DNA from: Callipepla californica brunnescens
Lineage: Eukaryota; Chordata; Aves; Galliformes; Odontophoridae
Direction of reading: 5' to 3'
Assembly: GCA_023055505.1 (NCBI GenBank)
Contig: JALIRH010000004.1
Location: 16,425,368 to 16,489,367 of the forward strand
DNA: 64,000 nt
The notes beneath the pieces were generated by a model, which saw only the letters and a list, made by a program, of their open reading frames with translations, had not been told where the DNA came from and made no database searches. The number at the start of each line of letters is the position of its first letter. Position 1 is the stretch's first letter. This document shows positions 41,901 to 53,376 of the stretch, one piece after another. The position numbers were made by a program, and so were the translations under genes.

Positions 41901-44900
41901 GTATCCTATGGTGGGGAGACTCTGAGCCCCAGTGGGAGATAGTACCCGGCTGGAGTGTGGTGTTAGTGCCTGATTCATTTAACTGTAACTGTCTCAAATA
42001 CCAGCAAACCTGCTTGGTTACTGCCTTCAGTCTGCAGAACTGCCAGCAAGCCATTGAATGCTAGCTAGGCTGGCATGTGCAAGGTGGATGCTTTATGTTC
42101 AAAAGATATATATGTTGTGGGACTACTTAAATCCTGGAGATTTTCGTTTTCTCGATTCCTTCATGGCCAAACCAGCTGCACATTCCATCAGGGAAAAGTT
42201 CTGCAATAATGTCGCACTAAGGTTAAAAGCAACTATTTTCTTTTTGCAATATAGCATGTGTTTAGTATTAATATTAATAGTGAAACCTTCTGTTTCCCCA
42301 GCAGAACCAATGCTTCCTCTGTCTGCAGTGCAAAAACTCTCTTGTGCATTGTCTAATATTTCTTCCCGAATTTTCATGTTCTGATAGTTGCCAGATTCCT
42401 TTCAGTTCTGCCTGCATGGTATGCCTCCCTGCCTGCTCTGACTGAGTCTCTGGTGGCCCTTCTGGAGTTCCATCAGGGTTCTTTATCATGTAGCCTTGCT
42501 CACAAATTTCTAGTCCTTCTCTGCACGGCTTCATATAATGTAGCCTTTTTCTACTCTGCTGCTGTGCATATTATTAAACGCCCATCATCTTACCAAGTGA
42601 TACGCTTGGTCTCATCTATTTCTCAGACCTGCAGGAGTTTGTGATTTTTGACCAAAAACAGGGCAACACACACAAAGAGGAGCTGGGCTGAACAAGGCCC
42701 ATCCTTCTCAAGGCAGCCCACTTCTGAAAAGTGACTCTGAGTGACAGCTGTGAAAAAACATCAGCTGATAATGCAGATTACTGGTGATGGTTAGTTTTTA
42801 TTTTGTTTGTTTGGTATCTGCCAGTAATCAGACAACTTACAGCACCTTACTTGTACTGATCATGGTAGAAATGTAGCAAGAGCAAAGGAGGACTTTGTAA
42901 AATGATAACAGTTTTCATTTTCTTGAGCCAGGATATACTTCTAGTTTTATTCATATAAGGAGATTTTGGTAAGCAAAGAATTAAGACTTGTGGAGCTTAC
43001 AGTGAAGTGGTGTGCAGGTTTTGTGGTGAGATAGTCAGGAAAGAGGTGGCAGGAGGAATTTCTCCCCTCTTTTTTGTCCCTCAGAAGTGAGTGATTTTTC
43101 ATCTTTGACTTGGACTTGAAGAGCTGGGAAAGAGCAGCACTTGGTGAGCAGTGTGGGAACTCCATTACAGCTCAGGTTTTGAGGTTGTGCCTTTGTGGAA
43201 ACAGTTACAGCTACAGCTCTGTAAGTAGGTTTCAGCACGGGAGGTCTGGTGTGCTCTGGTCATTACAGCTCTACTGTTAGGAAATTTTAGGGGATTCCTT
43301 TGGTACAGCACCAGCAGCAGACCACACACATAGGAAGGCTTTGTGCACAGGACTGCCCTGCAGACCGAGGTATAGTGTTTGTGGAAGAGATAAGCAATCC
43401 CAGTGACGTGTGGGGAACTTAGAACAGGCACAAGATACTGGACAGGCATGATGCCTCCTGCACGTGGAGTGGCTGTGCCTTGATCCCTCAGCCACTAGGA
43501 TCCTACAAAGCCTCATGATCTTCCATTACTGTGTTGGCCATGGGATATGTGAGGATATGATACCCACAGATAGGGTCGCAGTGGTTATTCCAGACTTCTG
43601 TGACATCTGGTGATGTTTTGTGAGTCAAAACCTGAAGGGGAATGAACTATTTTATCTTTTCTGAGCTTGTCTCCCAGTTTGCGTCACCAGCTTCCCACCC
43701 TGTCAGAATGACTGACAGGAAAGACAGAAAAGGGAGAAGTTAAAAACGTCAGAATCCCAGCAGTTGGAGATGGCTCTACTCAGAAGTTAAACTGAGTCTG
43801 AAAATACTTGTTGTTTGTCTTCTCTTAAGGTTGCTTCTGTACAAAGTCTTGCTTTGCTGTTACTATGTATTTCAGAGGTGGCTTCTCTGGCTTGGTACCT
43901 GCTAACAGCTAATGTTGCTGCTGTCTTTGGGTTGGTGTAAGGCTGCATGGCTGGACAGAATATGTGTGGGGACGGAGGGTTGAACTTTCCATCCTTCCAT
44001 GACCACAGAAAGTCAGCGTGCTTTTCTCTTCCCCAAGGAAAGAGTTCTTTTCAAAGCTTTCAGTGGTAAGTGTGCTTTTAGGCAACCTACATTTACTGGA
44101 GAGCTGCCAGGTGCTTTCCCATGGTGATCATTGCACCAATCCCTATGGCTGTGGCCACACTGAGTGAGAGAAAAGATGAAGATGTGTTCTGTTTGTTTTC
44201 CAGATTATGTTTGGTGCAGCTTTCTCTTGTGTAGTTTTAAATGCAAACTAGCTCCCAGTACTCATAAGAGTTAAATTATTAATAGCTGTGGGAATAGGAG
44301 AGATTAAGACATAGAAGGCAGGAAAGAGATGTTTTCTGCAGAGACTGGACATGAGAGGAAGAGTCAGTGAAGCACAGCATAGTGGTGAGGTGAGTGAAAG
44401 CGACGTTAGCAGTGGTGAGCTAATATGCCATGCAAGGCCTCTGGGATTCCCACATTATTGCTTTAAAGTAATCTCTGAAGAGGAAGACTGTGGTTAATCA
44501 GATATGTGAGTAGCAGAGTTTCTCTTACTTCATAAAGGAGATTTGGGGCAGTGGAGGACCCTATTTTTCTATAACACTGGTTAACTCACTCTCAATAAAT
44601 AATGTGAACGACAGAGGCATTGCTGAAATCCATGGAAGGGAGATTTGTCTTGTATTCAGGATTTGCTCTCCAGGTGCCCTGCAGAGGTGTGGATTGGAAA
44701 AGCCTTGGAGGGTACAGGACTCTTTTCTAGGCCTTCTGTGTGACAGAACTAGTGACCACATCTGAACTTTGTGTGGTTGAGGTAGATTCTCTTCGAAGTG
44801 TGTTTGTGCTTGAGTGATTGTGTCCATAAGAGAGTCTTGGTGAATTGTATTTGCAAGCAAGAAAGCAGGGTGGTAGAGACAAGCGAGCCCAGTGGCAGAG

Positions 44901-47900
44901 CTCTGGACAGAGTCAGGATGTTTGCATTTTTATCTTCAATTTTGACACTTGAAAGACATGTAGCTTTGGTTCCGGATATCTCTGTTTCTTCAGACACAAG
45001 GTAAAACTAAAGAAAATGCACAGTCTGTTCCTAGGTTGACATGTGTAAGGTCAGTCTTGCTGACTTCTGTCCTACTTCGTCAGCAGTTTACCTTTGCTGA
45101 TTGATTTTTAACTTCTTTCTGAACTTCACATACTCAGGACAAACAGTTTAAGAGCAGTAAAATGGAATCAGTTATTTTCCTGGCAGACGTAGTTTTCCAG
45201 CGCTAGGCTTTGTTTTGGGCCAAGACTCGTAAAAATCACACACAAACTCTGAACAATTTCCTCTGGGATTGCTGCTGTCAAAATAAAGGTTTCACTTTAT
45301 ATTTAAATGACTCTTTTGTTTTAGACCCAGCCAAAGGCAGCCGGCTGGGATTATTACCAACTGTAATATCAGTTTCAAAGCCTGAGCTTCAGAAACAGAC
45401 AAGCATCAGAAAAATGTGCTGCTGTCCCTGCAGGAGAGGATGCTGGGTGGGTGAAGTATGCACTGAGAGAGAAGGAAAGGAGAAGACTGAGGACATGTTT
45501 CAGCATCTTCAAACCTAGGGCACCAGACTCCCAAAGGAAAATGCCAGTCCTTCAGAGTCCTTTTTGATTCTCTGGTATTTTAATGTCCAAAAGCAAAAAA
45601 AAAGAAAAGAGTTAAAATCTATTTCATAAAAGTGATTTAGGAACTTAACGAGCCATCTAATTAAAAAGTAGTGAGATCTAGCTCCCTGTGCCATTCAAGT
45701 CTTTGTGACAGAGCTCTACCCAGTGTTGATGCAGTCATTAAATTTTACCTTAGTTTGTATCTGTAAAGAAGAAATCAATATTAAGTAGTATGGCTCTTTT
45801 AAAGAATCACCGCAGCCTTCTTGGCTTTCCTTGAGGTTTGTGGTATAGTTACAAAGGAAACAGTCAGGTTTGTGCTTGTACTTTTGTGCCCACCCATACG
45901 TCTCATACATATGTACATGTATGTGTTTCACACTGCATATCAAGAACCTGAAACCAACTAGTAGCAGTTTGTTAGTGCATATGCAGTACTGTGTGAACAA
46001 CAGAAAAAATAAAAAAATAAAAATAAAAATAAAAAGGTTCTTTCTCAGGCAGCTTAATTCCCAGTCCAGCATAACACTGGAGTAATGCTGTATCCAGCCG
46101 AGTCCAACCCCTTTCACTGGGGCTTTGTGCTGGTGTAGACATTGTGCCTGCGTGGATCACAAATCAGAAGGTATTTTAGACAAGGGACCACACAAGTCAG
46201 GGCCTATTGGGAACATGGAGAGGGGGATGCCTTGAAGTTTTCATCCTGAAGTGATAGAGAGGGCACAAGGTTGAACTGAAGTACTCAATTTAACAGGACT
46301 TTTAAGTTTATGTAGTTACTAGTCCTCCAGAGAGTGATCCTGTGTAAATGTAATTTCAAGGTGTCTAACTGTTTCAGGAGTCTCTAAGCAGAAATGCTGG
46401 TTTGTTTTTTCTATTTTACTATAAATGTAAGCAGGAGTAAATGAAATTCCATTCGTTTTTTATTGCTGACCTTAGGAAAAAAAAAAGTTTAAATTATCTA
46501 AACATTGGGAATATAAAGAGGACTTTTTTCTTCGTGTGTGTGGGTGAGTTTAGATACTCCCAAGCATTGTCAGGAAAACAATCTCTTTTCTGATTCGTGA
46601 GTTGACTTGAACTCTTTGCATTCATTCCATGTGTTTTAATTCCTTCTCTTTCCGAGGAAATTTAGTGTTTGGGCTTCTTTCTGCTTTTTCACACATGGAA
46701 GTAAATTCAGTGTTCCCCTGACTTTAGCTGGAAATTAACTGGTTTGAAATGAAAGTGAGGGGAAAGTCATGTCTTGATTGCAGACCTCAGGAAGCATAGT
46801 AAGTTAAGCTACTATTCGGACTGGGATTTGAAGATCTTTCTAAAATCTATCTTAGTAATTTCAATTAATGAAACACTTTCAAATACTCAATGTTAAAAAA
46901 AAAATAACCAATCAAAACCCACCAACCTTTAAATGTACATATTAGCTGCAAATATAGATATAATTCACTCCCTGATGTTTAATGAGCAGTTTTATTGGAC
47001 AAGTACCATACACCCTAGGCATAGTAACAGTTCAACCAGTGGCTTTTCCCATGTCTCTCCTCTGAGGTCTGCAAAAAAAGAACAAAACCAAACCAATCAA
47101 CTCAACCAATGCCCAGCATTCATAACCACAGGGAGGTTTGGGAAGTGCTTGAAAGAGAGATGTTGGCAGTAACCCTTTGCATTCCCACTTATCTCCGTGT
47201 GTTTCAGCTGACAAGAGAGTTTTTCACCAAGGAGCTGAAGAAGCATTACGTGAGGAATAACGACACAGATGTCTTCTCCTCCACCTGGAATTCTGTTATG
47301 ATCACAGTAAGTCAGGCCATGCCAGTCCCATGCTACTGGTGGTCAGCTGCCTTTGATGCTGTGCTCAGTCAACACCTCCTGGCTCCTCCTGGAAGCAGTG
47401 AGAGGGAGGTGGCTGTTCTTTGGCTTCCAGGCTTCCCCACAGCAAGCTGCTTCTGGTGCTGAGAGAAACACTCCCAGTGACTTTCACCCACTGTGGTTCG
47501 CCAAAGCCCAAAATTTTGAGCTGACTGACTACACCCACATCCAGCACTGGGCACAGAAAGCTGTGCAGCTGCCTGTAACCGACAGGCCAGAATCTCCATG
47601 CATTTACCTTAGATGCATCACCTTTGAGAATATTTCAAACTGATTCTCAGCCAACAGCAGTCAGAACAGATGCTAACTAATGGCTTCTTATTTACCTCCT
47701 GTGAAATGAGTTGGTAGGTGACAGATGAGGCAGGAATGGCCTAGCAGAATATTTTCAGTGTTTAAATTGTCGCCATCGAAATTGTTTTTGTTTTTACAGA
47801 CCTAACCAGCTGGATTAAAGATCAGCTTTGTCACTGCCATTGGAATTTTTCTTATCTACTACAAGTTGTTCCTGCCTGCCTGCTGCAGACGGTTCTGTGT

Positions 47901-50900
47901 GCTTGTGTTTACATGTATACATGTGAACATTGTGCCTGGCACAGCCCATGTCATAGCAGTTCAGGAGTGAAGAGTGGGATGTCAGATTCTGCAGGCAAAA
48001 GGCCATTTTTAATCTTAAAAGAAAAAAGTGACTGCTGCCCTTCACGCTGATTCAGGACTTTAATAAAGACATTTCCTTTTGGTGACTGAAAGGAGACAGA
48101 GTATGACTTGAATACTTAAAAAGGACTTGACTTGAATCCTAAAAAGAGAATTTTCTTGGATCACCTAACAGTGCCTTTGAGCAGCAGCAATCCTGGCCAT
48201 TAGCTCTGGGGAAGAATGAGCAGTCAGGAGCCTGGATTGTACCACTGGCTCTTTTACAGACTTGCTGGGTGATCTCAGACAAGTCATTCTGGATGTGCTC
48301 CAAAGTCTTGTGTAGTTCATGGCAGTATCCCCAATGGCACCTTAGAGTCTACTGTGTAACATGGGAACAGTGGGACTTTTTATAAAAGAGGCTTTGATGA
48401 AACAGAAGCTCCAAGGTGCAAGTGCAGTCCACTTCCTTGGAAACAACACTTGTTTTGTCTCTGCTTTGACTGAAGCTTTGATCCCTGTAAAAATAGGTCT
48501 TTGGGACATTTCTGGTATCTCCTTTCAGGCCAAAGTGTAAACTCTATCTTGCTTTCTTCTGTCTAGTTTGCCTGCTGTGGAGTGAACGGACCAGAAGATT
48601 TTGAAGCTGTCCCTCCTGTTCCACACTTGCCTTTGGTAGGGACAACACCGGAGGCTTGTTGCCAGCGAAAGCTTCAGAGCCGGGAAGGGATGTTTGTTAA
48701 CAGGGATGCCTGCCTCGCTGGCTCCGAGAGATTTCAGAACCGACAGGTAAGGGCAGCCAGGTGGCTGGAGGAAAGGCTTCCGGGCAGGAGTGGCTGTAGT
48801 AGTCATGAGTTACCTACCCATGAAGCTGGCAGGTTGTGCCATTCTGACTGTAGCTGAGGTTGTGACTGTGCTTATGCTGTTAACAACTTTTGAAGTCATG
48901 GATATGTGATTCTGTAAATCCCCTTTCATTGTGTGTACTGTTAAGTCCATGCTGTGCTGTATCAGCAGAAATACAGAGATTTTTCCTGGGGTTTAAGAGG
49001 TGGAATAGAAGTTTATGTCAAGTTTTACTGGGGCTTTGAAGGTTAGTGTTGTCTCTGAGATGTTAATTGACAAGCCATTGCAGGTCAGTGAGGATGGGAT
49101 GGAATTTGCTCTTACTGCTACTGTAGGAGCTCCACTTTAGTTCACGAAGACTTTTCATCAACACGATATTCAACCAAGAGACTGGGGTTGAATGGGCACA
49201 GTAAACTGTGTCTATTTCTCAAGGAAGGGATGCGTTGGAAATCTGTGCTTTTTGCCCTTTCGCTATTAGAGTAGAAAGAAGGCATTTCTTAGGTCACGCC
49301 TCTCAGCTTGGCAATTCTTCTCTGTGCCAGACTGGAAAAACACAATTCAGAGTAAATTCACTGACACTGATACTACCAGTACCCATATTTCCTTACATTT
49401 CCCCCAAAGACCTGAAGTTTCAGAAACTTTATAGCAAAGTTCTTGACTGTGTTTATTGCAGCATTGGCAAGCCATCTGAACTCTGTGCTGACTGTATGTA
49501 CAAGCCTTTGCTCTCCAAGCTAACTAGCAGTCCTGTTTTCAGCACTTGATAGCAGATTGTGAAAGTGAGTGAAGGAGTTTGGAAGCAGTGGGTGAGCTGT
49601 TCCTTGTCTGGCAGCTGGAAACAGTTGGCAAAGGCACACTGGGTGAGAGATCATAGCAGACAGCGCCGAACTGCATCTGCCAGGTCTGATTGCCATGAAT
49701 TGATGGGGAGAAGAGGGAGAGAAGGAAAGATGACAAACAGCAGGGAGGGGAAAAGAAATGCATTTTGAGAAACAGGAATAGGGCAGATTAAAATTTTTGC
49801 TTTCCCTAAGTGGTCATTCTGAGGCCTCCCATTTCAATGGGAAGGACGTTTTTCTGTGAGCCTTTGTCACTTCACTGTGGCAGCGTGAGAAGTTCTGTGC
49901 ACAGCAAGCACCACCAAGCACAGCGAGGCGTTTGAATAAAATGGGAGAGATGTTCCCAGAGAACTGTTGGCTGTATTCAGGCATTGCTGGAGCAAAGTCA
50001 GGCCATTGGGAAACCATGCTGTAGGGCAGTGCTTTCCACATCTGTGCTCAGTCCTGTTTTCAGCCTGCTGAGCAGGGCATGCTTGAAGTTGGGTTAAGGC
50101 TAGAGTTCTAGCAAATACCTAGACATTTTGTTGCTAGGCTGGATGCTTTTCCCTGAGAATTGGGCTGAAAACACAACGGGAGCAGACCCTTATGATGACA
50201 AGAGTGCTGCTGCCCCAGTTATCCTCCTTCCCTGGGTTTGTGGCATGAGTTGTCTACTCTTTCCCTTGCTTTCCCCTGATTGCTTCACTCCTGGTGAGCA
50301 GAGTCTGACATCGGCATCAAACTGTCATTGCCATCTGTGCATTTCAGGCATTTTCTTTCTAGGTGAAAACAGAAAAGCAGATGATTGAAACATCCCAGAT
50401 AAATGATGGGACTACATGTGTATTTTTAGTGAGCGGGAGAGGTACATTTTACATGAGACAAAATCAAATCTACTGCTCTCTTTATATGTGATCTATTGCG
50501 AGAAATTTGCAATTGGGTTGGAATTTTAGGCTGAGAAGTGAGGATTTTAGGGAGAAGTGAGGCCAGGATAAGCTGGTGATTTCCTGAAACATCCTGAAAG
50601 CTTTGCAGAGTGTCTGTTTGCTGTTAATTTTATGAATAATAAGAAATTACATTAAAGGCAATGATAGCTGTGCAGCATATATGGAAAGATTATAGTAGTG
50701 CGTGGCCCCAAGTTCTTCGTGACATTAATTCTCCTATACCCAGAAGATCAGCAGGTGTCCGTCTATGCTTTTGTGGAGGGAAGGCTCAGAGAAAAGGTCC
50801 GAGTGTTGAAATAGCTGCTGGCTGTGACTCAAATAGATGCGAAGAATCTCCTGCCTTGACTTTAAATAAATAGCCTGTGTCCCCAGTCAGACACAGCTGC

Positions 50901-51858
50901 CTGTCATGTGCCCAGAGGGCCCTTTCCTTTGTGCTTAGTCTCTTCCCTTTGCAGAGGGAGTGCCTCTCCCCTGCTGCTTCTCTCTGCCCTGCAGAAAGTC
51001 ACAGTTCCTCCTACTCAGTGAGTGCTGGGGGGGTGGGCTGTGCTGCCATGTGCTGCTCAGGTGTATCTCACTGTGTTCTGTCCTTCCTAGGGCTGCTACA
51101 CTGTGATCCTAAACTCCTTTGAGACCTACGTGTACCTTGCAGGAGCCCTGGCCATCGGAGTGCTGGCCATTGAGGTATTGTTATGTGATCATAAAAGCAG
51201 TGTTGGTGGATGTCCAGCAGTGAGACAGGGAGCTGCTCCTGCAGAGTGCTAGCAGGTTATCCACTTGTGGTTTTAATTGCCTAGAAAGAGGCGGGCACTT
51301 GGTCCCTTGCCACAAAAGGCAGGGAAATAACCTCTGTTGCGAGCCTGCAGTGCCGCCTCGTGTTGGCCCTGGCACAGAGTTTGTAGCTGTGATACACTGG
51401 CCACACGGGGTTTGGGAACCCCAGTGTGTGCCCCGGGACATGATTCTTGCTCCTGTTACAGCAGCATCCCAGCAAGTGGACTCCTATGGTTAGTGTGGTC
51501 AAATTCTGCCTTTGCTTTAAGAATTTCAGTTTAGAAAGTGTACTGGGCTATAGCCATCTCCATCGTCAGCCCACATTATCATCTGGCTCTTTGGTGGTGG
51601 TCCAGTGGAACAGGCTTCCCCCAGGCAGGACATCAGTCCTGGAGCGATGCTGGGTGCTTTCCCCAGTGCCCAACTTACGCAAAGGAGAGGGAGCTGGGCA
51701 TTGCTCCAGCAACCCCCATAAAAAGCCCTGCTGCACCACTCTTCTGGAAAACACAGCCGTTTCTTACTGCTCTCCATTTTATTTCTTCCCTCTTCTTTCC
51801 CCCTTCCCAGCTATTTGCCATGATCTTTGCCATGTGTCTCTTCCGAGGGATCCAGTAA
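35877..51858 (+). CDS. TSPAN18: Tetraspanin-18, seven coding exons
   Basis: Joining 35877-35939, 36698-36892, 41822-41896, 47208-47306, 48567-48746, 51091-51174 and 51811-51858 gives a 247-residue protein ending in TAA. This is about the length of mammalian TSPAN18. It has four membrane helices (roughly residues 13-36, 54-75, 85-107 and 216-240). Polar residues sit inside helices 1, 3 and 4 (N17, E98, E232), as is typical of tetraspanins. The large extracellular loop (about 108-215) has the CCG signature at 147-149 and six cysteines (147, 148, 175, 176, 193, 206), plus an N-glycosylation sequon at N129. Cysteines near the membrane (5, 8, 73, 74, 82, 241) are likely palmitoylation sites. Known roles of the family member: organising membrane microdomains, partnering the calcium channel Orai1 in endothelium, and maintaining cadherin-6B in chick cranial neural crest, where it is FoxD3-responsive. 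The ATG has a good context (A at -3, G at +4). Identification is by recall of the human protein and by TP53I11 lying next door. Confidence 0.96.
35940..36697 (+). other. TSPAN18 intron after coding exon 1
   Basis: 758 bases, GT-AG, phase 0. No repeat or second gene seen. The acceptor is preceded by a CT-rich tract at about 36660-36685. Confidence 0.85.
36698..36892 (+). CDS. TSPAN18: TSPAN18 coding exon 2 (residues 22-86)
   Basis: 65 codons between a TAACAG acceptor and a GTAAGT donor, phase 0 at both ends. It completes helix 1 and encodes the small extracellular loop ([13 protein letters not shown]), helix 2, and the short inner loop [11 protein letters not shown], which is characteristic of tetraspanins. 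Confidence 0.96.
36893..41821 (+). other. TSPAN18 intron after coding exon 2
   Basis: 4.9 kb, phase 0. It holds a GA microsatellite (38055-38072), an A-rich AAAC-type tract (38918-38960), a 17-A run (40543-40559) and a CT tract before the acceptor (about 41785-41800). I see no gene in it. Confidence 0.85.
38055..38072. repeat. GA dinucleotide microsatellite
   Basis: Nine GA units in the second TSPAN18 coding intron. Confidence 0.9.
41822..41896 (+). CDS. TSPAN18: TSPAN18 coding exon 3 (residues 87-111)
   Basis: 25 codons covering helix 3 and the start of the large extracellular loop (FRE N111). E98 lies within the helix. A long CT-rich tract precedes the acceptor at 41820-41821 and the donor is GTAAGT. 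Phase 0 at both ends. Confidence 0.95.
41897..47207 (+). other. TSPAN18 intron after coding exon 3
   Basis: 5.3 kb, phase 0. It contains an AAAAT-type repeat at 46004-46036 and otherwise unassigned single-copy DNA. Open frames here are short and show no recognisable domain. Confidence 0.85.
46004..46036. repeat. AAAAAT-type microsatellite
   Basis: About five A(5-7)T units. On the minus strand it offers several T-rich stretches in the third TSPAN18 coding intron. Confidence 0.85.
47208..47306 (+). CDS. TSPAN18: TSPAN18 coding exon 4 (residues 112-144)
   Basis: 33 codons encoding the first, helical half of the large extracellular loop, starting [10 protein letters not shown]. It holds the N-glycosylation sequon N129-D-T. 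Acceptor GTTTCAG, donor GTAAGT, phase 0. Confidence 0.95.
47307..48566 (+). other. TSPAN18 intron after coding exon 4
   Basis: 1.26 kb, phase 0. Nothing recognisable beyond the splice sites. The frame from exon 4 runs about 50 codons into the intron before a stop. Confidence 0.85.
48567..48746 (+). CDS. TSPAN18: TSPAN18 coding exon 5 (residues 145-204)
   Basis: 60 codons with the CCG motif (147-149), the variable head of the large loop, the second CC pair (175-176) and C193. The stretch around 158-170 is proline-rich and is the least family-like part of the protein. Donor GTAAGG, phase 0. Confidence 0.94.
48747..51090 (+). other. TSPAN18 intron after coding exon 5
   Basis: 2.3 kb, phase 0. 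No repeat family or second gene seen. Confidence 0.85.
51091..51174 (+). CDS. TSPAN18: TSPAN18 coding exon 6 (residues 205-232)
   Basis: 28 codons with the last loop cysteine (C206) and most of membrane helix 4, ending in the conserved E232. The acceptor is strong (CTTCCTAG). The donor GAG|GTATTG is the weakest in the gene. Confidence 0.94.
51175..51810 (+). other. TSPAN18 last intron
   Basis: 636 bases, starting at the weak donor GTATTG. Retention would add 25 residues after E232 and stop at TAG 51250-51252. Confidence 0.85.
51811..51858 (+). CDS. TSPAN18: TSPAN18 coding exon 7 (residues 233-247 and stop)
   Basis: Encodes the end of helix 4 and a very short cytoplasmic tail (CLFRGIQ), followed by TAA at 51856-51858. 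The acceptor CCTTCCCAG follows a pyrimidine tract. Confidence 0.95.
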   Translation, partial: LFAMIFAMCLFRGIQ

Positions 51859-51940
51859 GAAGCACCCTGTGGACCACCACGTTCCCAATGTGTTTGGAAG
51901 AAAGAAGGAAAATCAGACGAAACACAACCTGAAAACACGC

Positions 51941-52023
51941 AAAAAAACTTTATTTTTTTTAACAAAATGGGGTAGGGGGGAAAAAATTGAAAAAAAAAGA
52001 AAAAAAAGAAAAAAAAAAGAGGG
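51941..52023. repeat. A-rich low-complexity tract in the TSPAN18 3'UTR
   Basis: Runs of A and T broken by a G-rich spot near 51970. The A7 and T8 runs around 51940-51960 could pair as a short hairpin. Genomic A tracts such as this can prime oligo-dT internally and create false 3' ends. Confidence 0.8.
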
Positions 52024-52852
52024 TTGTAATATATGAATGACCAAAAGGATTGTACTTCAGGGGCTGGAACTTTGAGGTGATGTGCACTACACTGTACACC
52101 GGACCCTTGCCCAGAGCCACCCACAGCAGCTGTGGAGCAGGAGCCCAGTGCAGCTGCTTACACTATGGACAGATGGAGCCTATGGGGAGGAGTGGGAGGA
52201 CGAGCACAGCCACCCCTCCCATCTGTCAGTGCAAAGCCATGCCTACCATCCACAGCTTCATCGTGGTTTAGACAGCAGAGGACAGAAGAACAGCAGCCCA
52301 GGGGCTGGGTCAGGCAGCAGGTTGACCGAAGTCTGGGACTGCCCAGGTGGGTTTCCAACAAGTGGTGCTGGAAGCTCATCTAAGAAACAGGCAGTTGTTG
52401 CTTGTGTGATTCTGGCTTTAATTCCCGGCCAGAGTGAAAATGTACATTCTTCTGTGTGCATAAGCTTTGCCCCTATCGCCTGAAACTTGTCAGAGAAGTC
52501 AAACACTTCAGGGAGTCTGGCTTTTCTCTGGAGCCCTAAACAGGGGCAGAGTGGTCTCACTTAGACATGGGACTCGTCCAGGGGCTGGCTGATGGTCAAG
52601 AGTTTGGGGCCTGGCTTTCTGGATTTTCCTTTTTTGTTCAGTGTTACTAGGGAAAAAAAAAAAAAAAGAGAGCAAGTTGTTCTCTGCTGCGTTCCCATTC
52701 CCTGGGAAAAAAAAAAATAATAATGGCTCTGGTCAAAAATAGCTGATTCTGCTGCCTTCCTGAAAGGGGAGGTAATAGTGTTGAATACTTGTCAGCCTTT
52801 GCCTTTCACTTCAAACTTGCAAAAACCACTCTGTGGTGCTATTATCAGTATA

Positions 52853-53376
52853 TGAGGGCTGTTCTGAAAGTAAAGCCTCCTATTGTATTACATTTGTCCA
52901 CAAAGTCAGAGGCAGATGGTGGTGGTACGGCAGTAGATCTTGAGCCTTCCCACCAATATCCCATTACATGTCATTGTCATGCAACAGACGCCAGCAGAGG
53001 GGCAGTCTCACAGAATGGTGTCAAACATGGAAGCGTGTATGAGGCAAAGGTGTGTCACTGAATTCCTCCACGTGGAAAACATGGCACCCTTCATTGACAC
53101 TTGCTGAATGGTTATGGAGACCAAACAGTAGATGTGAGCACAGTGAGGCAGTAGGTGGTGCACTTCAGCAGTAGCAACAGTGGGCCACCTCCACTGGTGC
53201 AGGTATTTATAAGGCCCTTGTTCATTACTGCTGAAGATGCACAGCTAATTGGTGACTATGCTGAAAAGTAGTGATTTGTAGCTGAGAGTTTGCTCTGTCA
53301 AATAGTGTTAATGTGCTCTTTGTTGTAGTTTCCATGGAGATCAATAGGAGGCATTACTTTTGGAGCAACCCATGCA
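52853..53376 (+). mobile_element. Internally deleted mariner-type element (chicken Mariner1/Galluhop-like)
   Basis: The left end (TGAGGGCTGTTCTGAAAGTA, then AAGCCTCCTATT) is matched by the reverse complement of the right end (GGGTTGCTCCAAAAGTAATG, then CCTCCTATT), giving imperfect terminal inverted repeats of about 30 bp. TA dinucleotides flank it at 52851-52852 and 53377-53378, the usual mariner target duplication. At about 520 bp it is less than half the length of an autonomous mariner: the N-terminal transposase region jumps directly to the 3' tail. The family name is from recall of chicken repeats; the TIR structure is seen directly. Confidence 0.88.
53015..53170 (+). pseudogene. Broken mariner transposase N-terminus
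   Basis: From the ATG at 53015 a frame reads about 30 residues resembling the start of the mariner DNA-binding region and ends at TGA 53105-53107. Related sequence continues to about 53170 in another frame. The catalytic domain is absent, so no active transposase can be made. Confidence 0.7.

Noticed and set aside
46004..46036. Series of minus-strand T-rich and plus-strand AATAAA-like words as a premature poly(A) site in TSPAN18
   Set aside because: They come from a simple A/T repeat, and no GU-rich downstream element is evident.
51675..52124. Minus-strand open frame of 149 codons over the last TSPAN18 exon
   Set aside because: It is the shadow of the coding exon and the A-rich UTR tract (poly-F on the opposite strand).
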